Source: Coxiellaceae bacterium (GTDB lineage: Bacteria > Pseudomonadota > Gammaproteobacteria > Comchoanobacterales > Comchoanobacteraceae). Taken from it: 64,000 nt of DNA. Below, one piece after another: positions 25,293 through 35,380 of the stretch. The notes under the pieces were generated by a model. It made no database searches and was not told the origin of the DNA. It saw only the letters and a list, made by a program, of their open reading frames with translations. The stretch covers positions 1 through 64,000 of the forward strand of contig CACKTD010000002.1 in assembly GCA_902603055.1 (NCBI GenBank), in the 5' to 3' direction. Each line of letters opens with the position of its first letter. Within the stretch, counting starts at the first letter, position 1. Position numbers and translations under genes: made by a program.

Positions 25293-27227
25293 ATGAATTT
25301 GCAAATTAAGAATTTTGGCGAAATAGAAATTAAAAACGATGGTAATTTTTTTGATGTGATCAAGAATTTGAAAATAAAAAATGCGCTTGCTGTTAAGATA
25401 AACGAAAAATTATATGATTTAGCAGAGCCGTGTGTGTCAGATGGTGAGATTGAAATTATTACTCCAGATACTGAAGATGGTCTTGAAATTTTAAGACATT
25501 CGATGGCACATCTAATGGCACATGCGGTTAAAACACTCTATCCTGATGCGCAAGTAACAATAGGGCCAACAATTGAAAATGGGTTTTATTATGACTTCCA
25601 TTATCCGAAAGGCTTTAATCCTGAGGATTTAGAGAAGATTGAAAGACAGATGCGTAAAATTGTTAAAGCGGCACATCCTTTAAAACGCGAAGTTATAAAA
25701 CGTGAAGCTGCTGTGGAATTATTTGAGTCTATGGGAGAGCATTATAAGGCACAGATCATAAGTGATTTACCTGAGGGAGAAGTAATTACATTGTATCGTC
25801 AAGATGATTTTGTTGATTTATGTCGAGGTCCTCATGTTCCAAATACACGTTTCTTAAAAGCTTTTAAGTTGACTAAGGTCGCAGGAGCTTATTGGCGAGG
25901 CGATGAAAAAAATGAAATGCTTCAACGAATTTATGGTACAGCTTGGGCTGATGAAGACCAGTTACAGGACTATCTAAGACGTATTGCTGAAGCTGAAAAA
26001 AGAGATCATCGTAAACTTGCCAAAGTCATGGACTTGTTCCATATGCAAGACATTGCACCTGGGATGGTTTTTTGGCATGACAAGGGTCATCGAATGTATC
26101 GTAATGTTATTGAGGATATGCGGGGTAGAATGCGACTTGATGGATATGAGGAAATTGCAACCCCGTTAATTTTAGATCAGAGTCTATGGCGATGTTCAGG
26201 TCATTGGGACAAATTCAGGGAGGATATGTTTGTAACTAAAGCAGATGATCGAACTTTTTGTGTAAAACCAATGAATTGTCCAGGTGGATTACAAGTTTTT
26301 AATACTGGGCTTAAAAGCTATCGTGATCTTCCACTTAAAGTCGGTGAGTTTGGCTTTGTACACAGAAATGAAGGCTCAGGTGCATTACATGGTTTAATGC
26401 GGTTGCGAGCTTTTACACAAGATGATGCCCATGTGTTTTGTACAGAGTCTCAATTAGGTCAGGAGGTCACGTCTCTGATTGATTTTGTATACAACACCTA
26501 TAAAGATTATGGTTTTAATTCGATTATCATCAAAGTTGCAACACGTCCTGAAAAGCGTATTGGAACAGATGAAGAATGGGATCTTGGTGAAAAAGCTTTA
26601 ATGGATGCGTGCACTGATAAAAAAATACCCTTTGAAATAGCTCCTGGTGAAGGTGCCTTTTATGGACCAAAAATTGAATTTCATTTAAAAGATAGTATTG
26701 GGCGTATATGGCAGTGTGGAACGATTCAAGTTGATTATTCTATGCCCGAACGTTTGGATGCAACATATATCAGTGCGGAAGGTCAAAAAACTGTTCCTAT
26801 TATGGTGCATCGTGCTATTTTCGGATCTATCGAACGGTTCTTAGCAATTTTACTAGAGCATTATGGTGGCATTTTGCCATTGTGGTTAGCGCCGGTTCAA
26901 GTATTAGTGGCAGGTGTTTCAGATCAATTTGAAAGTTATGCAAAAGAAATTAAAGATACTCTCTTTAAAAGAGGCATTCATGCAGAATTTGATAGTCGCA
27001 GTGAAAAACTTGGTCTTAAAATAAGGGAAAGCACTTTGCGTAAAGTGCCATATATGATTATTGTTGGTGAAAAAGAAACAACTAACAATACTATATCTGT
27101 GCGTTGTGTGAATGGTAAACAAAAGGCTGATTTAAAACTTGATGAGTTTATTCAATTGATTGAAAGGGAAATTACTACAAAGTTTATTCCTAATTCTGAG
27201 AATGATTATCTAGTGATTAGTAGCTAA
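25293..27227 (+). CDS. thrS: Threonine--tRNA ligase
   Basis: Starting at MNLQIKNFGEIE (after GAGAGAAAAG) gives 644 residues, the normal length. It has an N-terminal TGS domain, the editing-domain HSMAHLMAHAV and DLCRGPHVPNT blocks, class II motif 2 around HRNEGSGALHGLMRLR, the CxxH-type zinc site (MNCPGG) and a C-terminal anticodon-binding domain. An upstream in-frame ATG at 25257 is rejected as too long. The usual downstream infC-rpmI-rplT genes are absent; a hairpin and a tRNA-Arg follow instead. Confidence 0.97.
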   Translation: MNLQIKNFGEIEIKNDGNFFDVIKNLKIKNALAVKINEKLYDLAEPCVSDGEIEIITPDTEDGLEILRHSMAHLMAHAVKTLYPDAQVTIGPTIENGFYYDFHYPKGFNPEDLEKIERQMRKIVKAAHPLKREVIKREAAVELFESMGEHYKAQIISDLPEGEVITLYRQDDFVDLCRGPHVPNTRFLKAFKLTKVAGAYWRGDEKNEMLQRIYGTAWADEDQLQDYLRRIAEAEKRDHRKLAKVMDLFHMQDIAPGMVFWHDKGHRMYRNVIEDMRGRMRLDGYEEIATPLILDQSLWRCSGHWDKFREDMFVTKADDRTFCVKPMNCPGGLQVFNTGLKSYRDLPLKVGEFGFVHRNEGSGALHGLMRLRAFTQDDAHVFCTESQLGQEVTSLIDFVYNTYKDYGFNSIIIKVATRPEKRIGTDEEWDLGEKALMDACTDKKIPFEIAPGEGAFYGPKIEFHLKDSIGRIWQCGTIQVDYSMPERLDATYISAEGQKTVPIMVHRAIFGSIERFLAILLEHYGGILPLWLAPVQVLVAGVSDQFESYAKEIKDTLFKRGIHAEFDSRSEKLGLKIRESTLRKVPYMIIVGEKETTNNTISVRCVNGKQKADLKLDEFIQLIEREITTKFIPNSENDYLVISS

Positions 27228-27306
27228 TCGTCTTAATAGTGGCATTAACAGTTGATATTTTTAAGCCATCATTTTTGTTTAAACCAGAATTTAAAAATCT
27301 GTGTAA

Positions 27307-27345
27307 GTTGTCAGTTTGAATTACTTTCTGAATCAATCTGACAAC
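27307..27345. terminator. Stem-loop between thrS and tRNA-Arg, possible terminator
   Basis: GTTGTCAG pairs with CTGACAAC across 23 bases. The inner bases extend the stem (TTGA with TCAA after a T/T mismatch, then TT with AA), giving a loop of about 8 bases. It lies downstream of both thrS (+) and tRNA-Arg (-). Read on the minus strand, an ATTTTT follows about 8 bases later. It may act for tRNA-Arg; no immediate U-run makes it a weak intrinsic terminator. Confidence 0.4.
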
Positions 27346-27368
27346 GTTCCAAATTGATTTATTTCCAA

Positions 27369-27442
27369 CGCCCCGAGCAGGATTCGAACCTGCGACCTAT
27401 CCCTTAGGAGGGGATCGCGCTATCCAGCTGTGCCATCGGGGC
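27369..27442 (-). tRNA. tRNA-Arg (anticodon CCU)
   Basis: The minus strand folds into a complete cloverleaf: acceptor GCCCCGA/TCGGGGC, T arm GCAGG-TTCGAAT-CCTGC, and anticodon stem ATCCC/GGGAT with loop CTCCTAA, hence CCU reading AGG. Discriminator G. CCA is not encoded in the DNA. Confidence 0.95.
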
Positions 27443-27451
27443 TACTAATTA

Positions 27452-27480
27452 TTTATGACATGGACTTTATGATTCATCAA
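27452..27480 (-). promoter_or_regulatory. Promoter of tRNA-Arg
   Basis: On the minus strand TTGATG (27475-27480) and CATAAA (27452-27457) are separated by exactly 17 bases, and the tRNA starts 9 bases after the -10 box. The same spacing occurs before the other two tRNA genes in the window. Confidence 0.6.
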
Positions 27481-27517
27481 GTTTAAGTTATAGTAGACAT
27501 GTAATTTTGAGGTTGAT

Positions 27518-28032
27518 ATGAATTTATTACAAATTTTATTACTTTGTCCGTTGACTCTATTAACTTTGTGGTTTTTGGGCAAAAATTTTTTTGGTGGTCG
27601 TAAACCAAATAAAACAGGTTCAGTGCAGATGTGTTTTATCAAACTAAAAGGTTCACAGCTTATTAATGGCTATGAATTAATGCAGGTGATGAATGATCAG
27701 AACTTTAACTTTGATAAACAGCATGGTGTATTTAATTTTGAAGAGAATGGTCAAATTACCTTACGGTGTTTAAACCTGAAAAAGCCAGGTAAATTTGTCG
27801 AACCGTTTGAAGAGTCCTCTGTGCCTGGTTTGATGTTGGTAACGGATACCAATATTGATCCTGAAAACTTACCAAAGAGACTAGAACAAATGGTTGAAAT
27901 AGCTCATGTATGGCAAAGGAATTTTGGTGGACACTTAGTTGATCAGTATAACTTACCTATTGAACCAAATTGGGTTAAGCACTTTTTATCTCAACTTAAC
28001 TATAATGTAGGGCAAGGTGATCTTCTAAAGTC

Positions 28033-28039
<7 letters not shown>
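27518..28039 (+). CDS. zipA: Minimal ZipA cell-division protein
   Basis: The 173-residue protein has an N-terminal membrane anchor (residues ~3-22) and then, almost directly, a ZipA C-terminal FtsZ-binding domain: MCFIKLKGSQLINGYELMQ, GVFNF, KPGKFVEPFEESSVPGLMLV. Usual ZipA has a long Pro/Gln-rich linker and about 300 residues; here the linker is about ten residues. Location upstream of ligA is the standard zipA-ligA pairing. A GAGGTTGAT precedes the ATG. An intervening gene separates it from ligA. Confidence 0.82.
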
Positions 28040-30575
<2,536 letters not shown>

Positions 30576-30581
30576 CTTCAA

Positions 30582-31406
30582 TTAATTGTTCTCAAAACAC
30601 GTTAAGTAACCATCTCGATAGGATGGATATTGAAATTGATATCTTAGTAGGGTGAGTTTCTCATTACTAACACGTTTGTTAGAGGTTACTCTTTGAGGTT
30701 GATGAGCTTTGCTTGGTATTTCAGTTTCTTGACCTAAGTGAGCATGCATCCAGGAGATGATTTCATTCACAGGAGTGGGTTCATTGTCTACAAGGTTATA
30801 AATAGGCTCTGGAGCTAAATGATTGAGTAAATGAGTGATGGCTCCTACACAATCAGCTTGATGGATCATGTTTGTGAATTTTGGATTTGCTGTGATGGTG
30901 ATTTTATTTTGATGAATACGATCAAGAAAATGATATCTTTTAGGCCCATAAATACCAGCAATTCGCATACAGATGTTAAGACAGTCAAATTTTTGAACTT
31001 GTTTCTCTGCTTCTTGTAATATTTTCCCACTAAAATGAGTTGCTTCATCCAGTGGTGTGTTTTCATTAACCCATCTGCCATCTTGATATGGATAAACTGC
31101 AGTACTCGATGCAAATAAAAATCGATAGGGTTTTTTATCAAAAAGTGACCATATTTTTTGAGGGCCATCAAGATATGCGCTACGGTAATCCTGTTCCTGA
31201 TATTGGTCAGCAGAAATAAGATATATAACAGCATCAACATCTGGTAATGCATTCATTTCAAAAATATCACCTTGGATCATTTCAATACCTGGGATAAAGC
31301 GCTTTGTTGTTCGTGAAATGGTGTAAACTATGTTCCCCTCTTCTACCAGTTTGTGTGCTAGTGGTTGACCAATGTAGCCATATCCAGCAATGAGAATTTT
31401 AGCCAT
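30582..31406 (-). CDS. NAD(P)-dependent epimerase/dehydratase-like SDR (YeeZ-like)
   Basis: This 274-residue extended SDR has the nucleotide-binding loop GYGYIGQPLA near residue 8 and DVDAVIYLIS in the Rossmann fold. The ASSTAVY motif is followed by RIAGIYGP instead of a standard YxxxK catalytic pair. These features resemble the YeeZ group of uncharacterised epimerase-like proteins. It is the last gene of a minus-strand smr-udk-SDR cluster and shares one base with the udk stop. Substrate unknown. Confidence 0.8.
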   Translation of the reverse strand: MAKILIAGYGYIGQPLAHKLVEEGNIVYTISRTTKRFIPGIEMIQGDIFEMNALPDVDAVIYLISADQYQEQDYRSAYLDGPQKIWSLFDKKPYRFLFASSTAVYPYQDGRWVNENTPLDEATHFSGKILQEAEKQVQKFDCLNICMRIAGIYGPKRYHFLDRIHQNKITITANPKFTNMIHQADCVGAITHLLNHLAPEPIYNLVDNEPTPVNEIISWMHAHLGQETEIPSKAHQPQRVTSNKRVSNEKLTLLRYQFQYPSYRDGYLTCFENN

Positions 31407-32041
31407 TATATATCCTTTGAAATTTTTTTGATGGTTTCAGCGACAACAAGATCAATTGCCTTCCAGTTATTACCCCCACCTGCTACCAAGTGTTCAGCGT
31501 ATTTTTTAGATGGATCAATAAATTCCCAGTACATGGGGCGTACTGTAGATATGTATTGGTCTAATGTTTTTGCAATCGATCGTCCTCGCTCTTCTAGATC
31601 ACGCTTTAGCCTCCGCACTAGACATACGTCAAGTGGTGTATCAACAAATGCCTTAATATCGAAACGTTTTCTTAAGTCTTCATCGGCTAATAATAAGATC
31701 CCATCACAAATCATGACTTGTGCTGGCTGGATTGGTCTTGATTCAGGAGCTCTTGTGTGGGTATGAAATAAATAATTCGGTCCTGCAACTTCTCTTCCTT
31801 GTTTTAATTCATCCAGGTGAGCAGCTAGTAACTCATGTTCTAGCGCATCTGGGTGATCATAGTTAGCTTTCTCACGTTCTTCGAGTGTCAAATTACTTTG
31901 GTCACGGTAGTAGTTATCCTCACGAATAATTACAACATCATAGGATTCGCTTAATCGTTGATGTAAATTATTCGCAAACAATGTTTTCCCAGATCCAGAT
32001 GCACCTGAGATTCCAATAACGATAGGGGTGACATTTGTCAT
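31406..32041 (-). CDS. udk: Uridine kinase
   Basis: The 211-residue P-loop kinase has Walker A GASGSGKT (near residue 13). The uridine-kinase motifs are REDNYYRD, NYDHPDALEHELL, PNYLFHTHTR and CDGILLL, with a lid region VRRLKRDLEERGR. It phosphorylates uridine/cytidine in pyrimidine salvage. The start overlaps the smr stop in an ATGA. Confidence 0.93.
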   Translation of the reverse strand: MTNVTPIVIGISGASGSGKTLFANNLHQRLSESYDVVIIREDNYYRDQSNLTLEEREKANYDHPDALEHELLAAHLDELKQGREVAGPNYLFHTHTRAPESRPIQPAQVMICDGILLLADEDLRKRFDIKAFVDTPLDVCLVRRLKRDLEERGRSIAKTLDQYISTVRPMYWEFIDPSKKYAEHLVAGGGNNWKAIDLVVAETIKKISKDI

Positions 32042-32418
32042 GAATGACTCCTTTTTTTTAGTAAAGCATATGTTGCTCCTGATCCACCATCATTATCTCG
32101 AGCAGAACAAAAAGCAATTACCAGGGGACTTTTTTTAAGTTCAAGATAGACCATGTTTTTTAGTACAGGTTTATTGGATGAACTATGGATCCCTTTTCCA
32201 TGGATAAATTTTAAATAGATCTGTTGATTATCTAAAGCACTGAGTAAAGTTTCTAATGCTTCATTATACAATAAACCATGCAGGTCTACTGTGAAGAAAT
32301 TTTTACACTGTTTTAACTGTTTCATTTGATTGAGCGTAACACCTGGTTTTCTTACTTGAAAACGCTCTTCTTTATCTACAGGTTCATCCCCATAGGGATA
32401 TATATCATCATTTCTCAT
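32038..32418 (-). CDS. Smr-domain protein
   Basis: The 126-residue protein consists of a short N-terminal extension and a Smr domain with VDLHGLLYNEAL, KFIHGKGIHS and the terminal SGATYALLKK. Smr domains are nucleic-acid nucleases or binding modules related to MutS2, and SmrB-type proteins cleave mRNA at collided ribosomes. The DLHG and HGKG motifs are intact. The short size suggests a SmrA/SmrB-like stand-alone protein. Confidence 0.85.
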   Translation of the reverse strand: MRNDDIYPYGDEPVDKEERFQVRKPGVTLNQMKQLKQCKNFFTVDLHGLLYNEALETLLSALDNQQIYLKFIHGKGIHSSSNKPVLKNMVYLELKKSPLVIAFCSARDNDGGSGATYALLKKRSHS

Positions 32419-32453
32419 TTGGCTATCTTTTATTGCTAATTAATATAACTGCA

Positions 32454-32474
32454 TTAATTGACGAAATCAATTAA
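32454..32474. repeat. Perfect inverted repeat in the smr/usg divergent intergenic region
   Basis: TTAATTGA and TCAATTAA flank CGAAA, giving 8-base perfect arms in the 92-base gap between two divergent genes. It could be an operator or, as RNA, a small hairpin. No T-run follows on either strand. Confidence 0.5.
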
Positions 32475-32510
32475 CTATCCTATTCTTCAATAAAGTTTGA
32501 AGGATTATTT

Positions 32511-33494
32511 ATGCAGGATGCATTTTGGGTTGCACTAATTGAACCTGATCATTTACACGGACAAGCAATTATAGACGAGCTTGAAAGGATGCGATTTATA
32601 ACAAAAGTTGTTGTTATATCAAGATTAAACTTTCATGAGCATAAATTTTTGTTTCGTGGAAAAGTAGTTGGTAATGCAAATGTTGATGTTCTTCAAGATA
32701 ATAACTTTAAACTATTAATTTATTGTGGTACTGAAAGTGGGTATCCATTTTATAGATCAAAAGTAATGAGTGATAGCCAAAGTATTATCAATGTCACTGG
32801 ATGTGCAAATGATATCGATAATATGTATTTTGACCAAATGGAGCTGATAGAACAACCTGAGATAACACTTTCTCATCCAATTGCTTATCAGGCAACATTA
32901 ATTCTTGAACAGTTAAATAACTTATTTGATCTCAATACAGTCAATTTATTTGTTGCATGCTCTGTTTCAACTGCGGGCACAGATGGTGTGAAAGAATTAA
33001 TTGCACAATCTAAAGAGTCCATGGATCAAAAAGACTCCATGTGCGTAGTTTTTCCAAAGAAAATGGCATTTAATTGCTTGTCCAATGTCTTTAATCGTTC
33101 TCATTTTTCACAAAATCAATTTAAAAACAGTTTACTCAATCAAATACAATTTTATTTTTCTAACCTCTCTATAGAGGTGGACTTATCACTCATGCAAATA
33201 CCTGTTATTAGAGGCCACATGATGCAAATGCAGGTAACTACAAAACAAGAAGTGTGTTTGAAAAAACTTAAAGATACGTTTACCAATTCTGGTATTATTG
33301 ATATTGTTAGTTTGCCAAATTCATTGCAACATGGCATGCAAAAAAACAAAATGAACGTTGGTGATTTGAACTTACATCCTGATCATCATTATGGTTTAAG
33401 TTTAACTGTTGTAGCAGATGAGCTTGGCTTTGGTATAGGTGGACAATTGAGATCGTTGCTTATACGGAAATTTCATGATATTAATATAGAGTAA
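32511..33494 (+). CDS. usg: USG-1-like aspartate-semialdehyde dehydrogenase homologue, probably non-catalytic
   Basis: The 327-residue protein has the overall ASADH fold pattern but aligns best with USG-1: the SVSTAGTDGVKELIAQSKE segment parallels the USG VSxxGKxAVDxLAxQS block. The NADP loop is degenerate (EPDHLHGQ instead of GxxGxVG), so activity is unlikely, although a Cys lies nearby in ACSVS. AAGGA precedes the ATG. The usg-fimV-truA order is conserved in gammaproteobacteria and supports the call. Confidence 0.75.
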   Translation: MQDAFWVALIEPDHLHGQAIIDELERMRFITKVVVISRLNFHEHKFLFRGKVVGNANVDVLQDNNFKLLIYCGTESGYPFYRSKVMSDSQSIINVTGCANDIDNMYFDQMELIEQPEITLSHPIAYQATLILEQLNNLFDLNTVNLFVACSVSTAGTDGVKELIAQSKESMDQKDSMCVVFPKKMAFNCLSNVFNRSHFSQNQFKNSLLNQIQFYFSNLSIEVDLSLMQIPVIRGHMMQMQVTTKQEVCLKKLKDTFTNSGIIDIVSLPNSLQHGMQKNKMNVGDLNLHPDHHYGLSLTVVADELGFGIGGQLRSLLIRKFHDINIE

Positions 33495-33522
33495 ATTTAA
33501 TAATTCCTTAATGTTAATGGTG

Positions 33523-33528
33523 TATAAT
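33523..33528 (+). promoter_or_regulatory. -10 box abutting a small ORF
   Basis: A perfect TATAAT lies 6 bases before the ATG at 33535, the same arrangement as before dps. It predicts a transcript starting at about the ATG, so the upstream in-frame ATG at 33511 is unlikely to be used. Confidence 0.45.
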
Positions 33529-33534
33529 TTAATT

Positions 33535-33939
33535 ATGAGAAACTATTTTTTAAATCTTTTAAAACCCGGATCAAAATCCGTAAGTACTTTAGGTTCATCA
33601 AATTCATTCGTTGCCCCGGTTGCTTCAGCAACCTTGATTGCCCAAAACGCAGAATCTTCAACGATTTCTTTTGCCCCAAATTATTCAATTCTAGCAAAAT
33701 CGTCTGATAGGCATCCAAACAATGTCATTTCTCATGATTTTGGAAATAAAAACCCTGTTAAGCCAGTTTTTTCTTCTGTTAATGAAGATAATAAAAACGA
33801 AGTTTTTGATTCAAAGCATCTAAGTGCTGCAGAAATCAATCTTCATTTGACTGAGTTGAAGCGTTCTGAAATGGAAGTAAAAAATCAACCAAATATGAAT
33901 ATATTTCCATGGAATGCCCCTCAAGGCCCTGGGCTTTAA
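33535..33939 (+). CDS. Small Ser/Asn-rich protein of unknown function
   Basis: The 134-residue product has no recognisable domain. It is low in complexity and rich in Ser, Ala, Asn and Pro, with a short charged helix near the C-terminus (AAEINLHLTELKRSEMEVK) and a Pro/Gly-rich end (APQGPGL). No signal peptide or membrane span is evident. It lies between usg and fimV, an unusual insertion in that conserved cluster. An in-frame ATG at 33511 would give 142 residues but overlaps the -10 box. Confidence 0.55.
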   Translation: MRNYFLNLLKPGSKSVSTLGSSNSFVAPVASATLIAQNAESSTISFAPNYSILAKSSDRHPNNVISHDFGNKNPVKPVFSSVNEDNKNEVFDSKHLSAAEINLHLTELKRSEMEVKNQPNMNIFPWNAPQGPGL

Positions 33940-34002
33940 TTCATTTATTCTAAACTTGCAATTTAGCTGATTCATCAACATAATAATCCTGGAGGATATG
34001 TT

Positions 34003-34548
34003 GTGTTCAGATTACTTACTTTAATTTTTTCAATCCAAGCAATATTAGCTATTGAAATATCAGATGCGCAAATTTCGGCCCAAACCACCCAAATGTCTAT
34101 GGTCGAGCTAAAACATGATATTAACCAACTTAATAATCGCTTGGCAATGTTACATGATGATAATCAAAATTTACGAGCTATTGTAAATAATCCTAAAAAA
34201 ATAAATCCCTACAAAAAAGCAACTTATCAAGAGTTTGTATACATTGCAGGCCTATCTGCAATTATTTTTCTTTTGGCGCTGGCTACATGTATCGAAAAGG
34301 TACCTACTCCTTTACCGCAAAGACGTCCTGCTCCACGTCCGAAGCCGATTGTAAAGCAGCTCAAAGAAGACAGTGAATATGATTTTATGTCCAGTAAAGA
34401 AGCAATTCCTGCTAAATTTAATCTTATTGAAGCATATATATCAATGAAGCAACATGATTTAGCTAAAAAAGAACTGGATTGGATATTGAATATAGGTAAT
34501 GTTGAACAGCGGGATAAGGCAAAACTTTTACTCAATCAATTAATTTAG
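34003..34548 (+). CDS. fimV: Minimal FimV-like protein
   Basis: Started by GTG 7 bases after GGAGG, this 181-residue protein has a signal sequence and a short coiled coil (VELKHDINQLNNRLAMLHDDN). One membrane span (~76-96) and a proline/arginine linker follow. It ends in a FimV C-terminal helical domain (KFNLIEAYISMKQHDLAKKEL, then EQRDKAKLLLNQLI). Full FimV is typically several hundred residues or more with a LysM domain; LysM and the acidic region are absent. The usg-fimV-truA context is conserved. FimV organises the cell pole and type IV pili in relatives. Confidence 0.72.
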   Translation: MFRLLTLIFSIQAILAIEISDAQISAQTTQMSMVELKHDINQLNNRLAMLHDDNQNLRAIVNNPKKINPYKKATYQEFVYIAGLSAIIFLLALATCIEKVPTPLPQRRPAPRPKPIVKQLKEDSEYDFMSSKEAIPAKFNLIEAYISMKQHDLAKKELDWILNIGNVEQRDKAKLLLNQLI

Positions 34549-34554
34549 AAGCGT

Positions 34555-35340
34555 ATGAATCGACATGCGCTTGGTATAAGGTATCTTGGCACATCATATT
34601 TTGGTTGGCAGTCTCAAAAATCAGTCGTTGGAATTCAAAATAAAGTTGAACATGCAATAGAAAAAATCGCTAACGAATTTGCCAGGGTTCACTGTGCTGG
34701 TCGTACAGATCGAGGAGTTCATGCTACTAATCAAGTCGTACATTTTGATTCAAGTGCTATACGTGATTCACATGGGTGGGTAAGGGGCGTTAATGCCTAT
34801 TTGCCAGATGATATTGAGGTTTTATGGCATCAACCAGTATCCAATGATTTTCATGCGAAATATGGTGCAAAATTAAGAAAATACACCTATTTGATATATC
34901 ACGCTACAAATAAGAATATTTTTTGGCAGGATCGGGCATTAATGGTTAATGATGTGTTAGATCTGGAGGAAATGCAACTTGCTGCAGATCAGCTAATTGG
35001 TGAACATGACTTTACGAGTTTTAGGGCATCAGGCTGTCAATCAATGACACCTGTAAAACATATTCATTCTATTCAAATAAAAAACAAATTGCCTTGGATT
35101 AAAATAGAATTTAAAGCAAACGCATTTTTATACCATATGATACGTATAATCGTTGCTGCTTTAATTTTAGTTGCTACTGGAAAAAAAACCAAAAATTGGT
35201 TAAATTCAGCTTTAAAGGCACATAATCGTGCGATAATTCCATTCATGGTTCCTGCTCATGGACTATACTTTCAAGGAGCTGAGTATTCTCAAAAATATGA
35301 GATTCCTCAAAACTTGATTATCATGGATGGAGTATTATGA
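34555..35340 (+). CDS. truA: tRNA pseudouridine(38-40) synthase
   Basis: The 261-residue enzyme contains the catalytic aspartate Asp52 in CAGRTDRGVHA and the conserved blocks NAYLPDDIEV, KYTYLIYH and FLYHMIRIIVA. It isomerises uridines in the anticodon arm of several tRNAs. It starts 6 bases after fimV. Length is normal. Confidence 0.95.
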   Translation: MNRHALGIRYLGTSYFGWQSQKSVVGIQNKVEHAIEKIANEFARVHCAGRTDRGVHATNQVVHFDSSAIRDSHGWVRGVNAYLPDDIEVLWHQPVSNDFHAKYGAKLRKYTYLIYHATNKNIFWQDRALMVNDVLDLEEMQLAADQLIGEHDFTSFRASGCQSMTPVKHIHSIQIKNKLPWIKIEFKANAFLYHMIRIIVAALILVATGKKTKNWLNSALKAHNRAIIPFMVPAHGLYFQGAEYSQKYEIPQNLIIMDGVL

Positions 35341-35380
35341 AATGTTTTTTAAAACAGATACAATAGAGGGCGAGAAGGTC

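Noticed and set aside
27307-27345. T-box or riboswitch near thrS
   Set aside because: The stem-loop is downstream, not upstream, of thrS and shows no T-box sequence; terminator or transcript-end structure is simpler.
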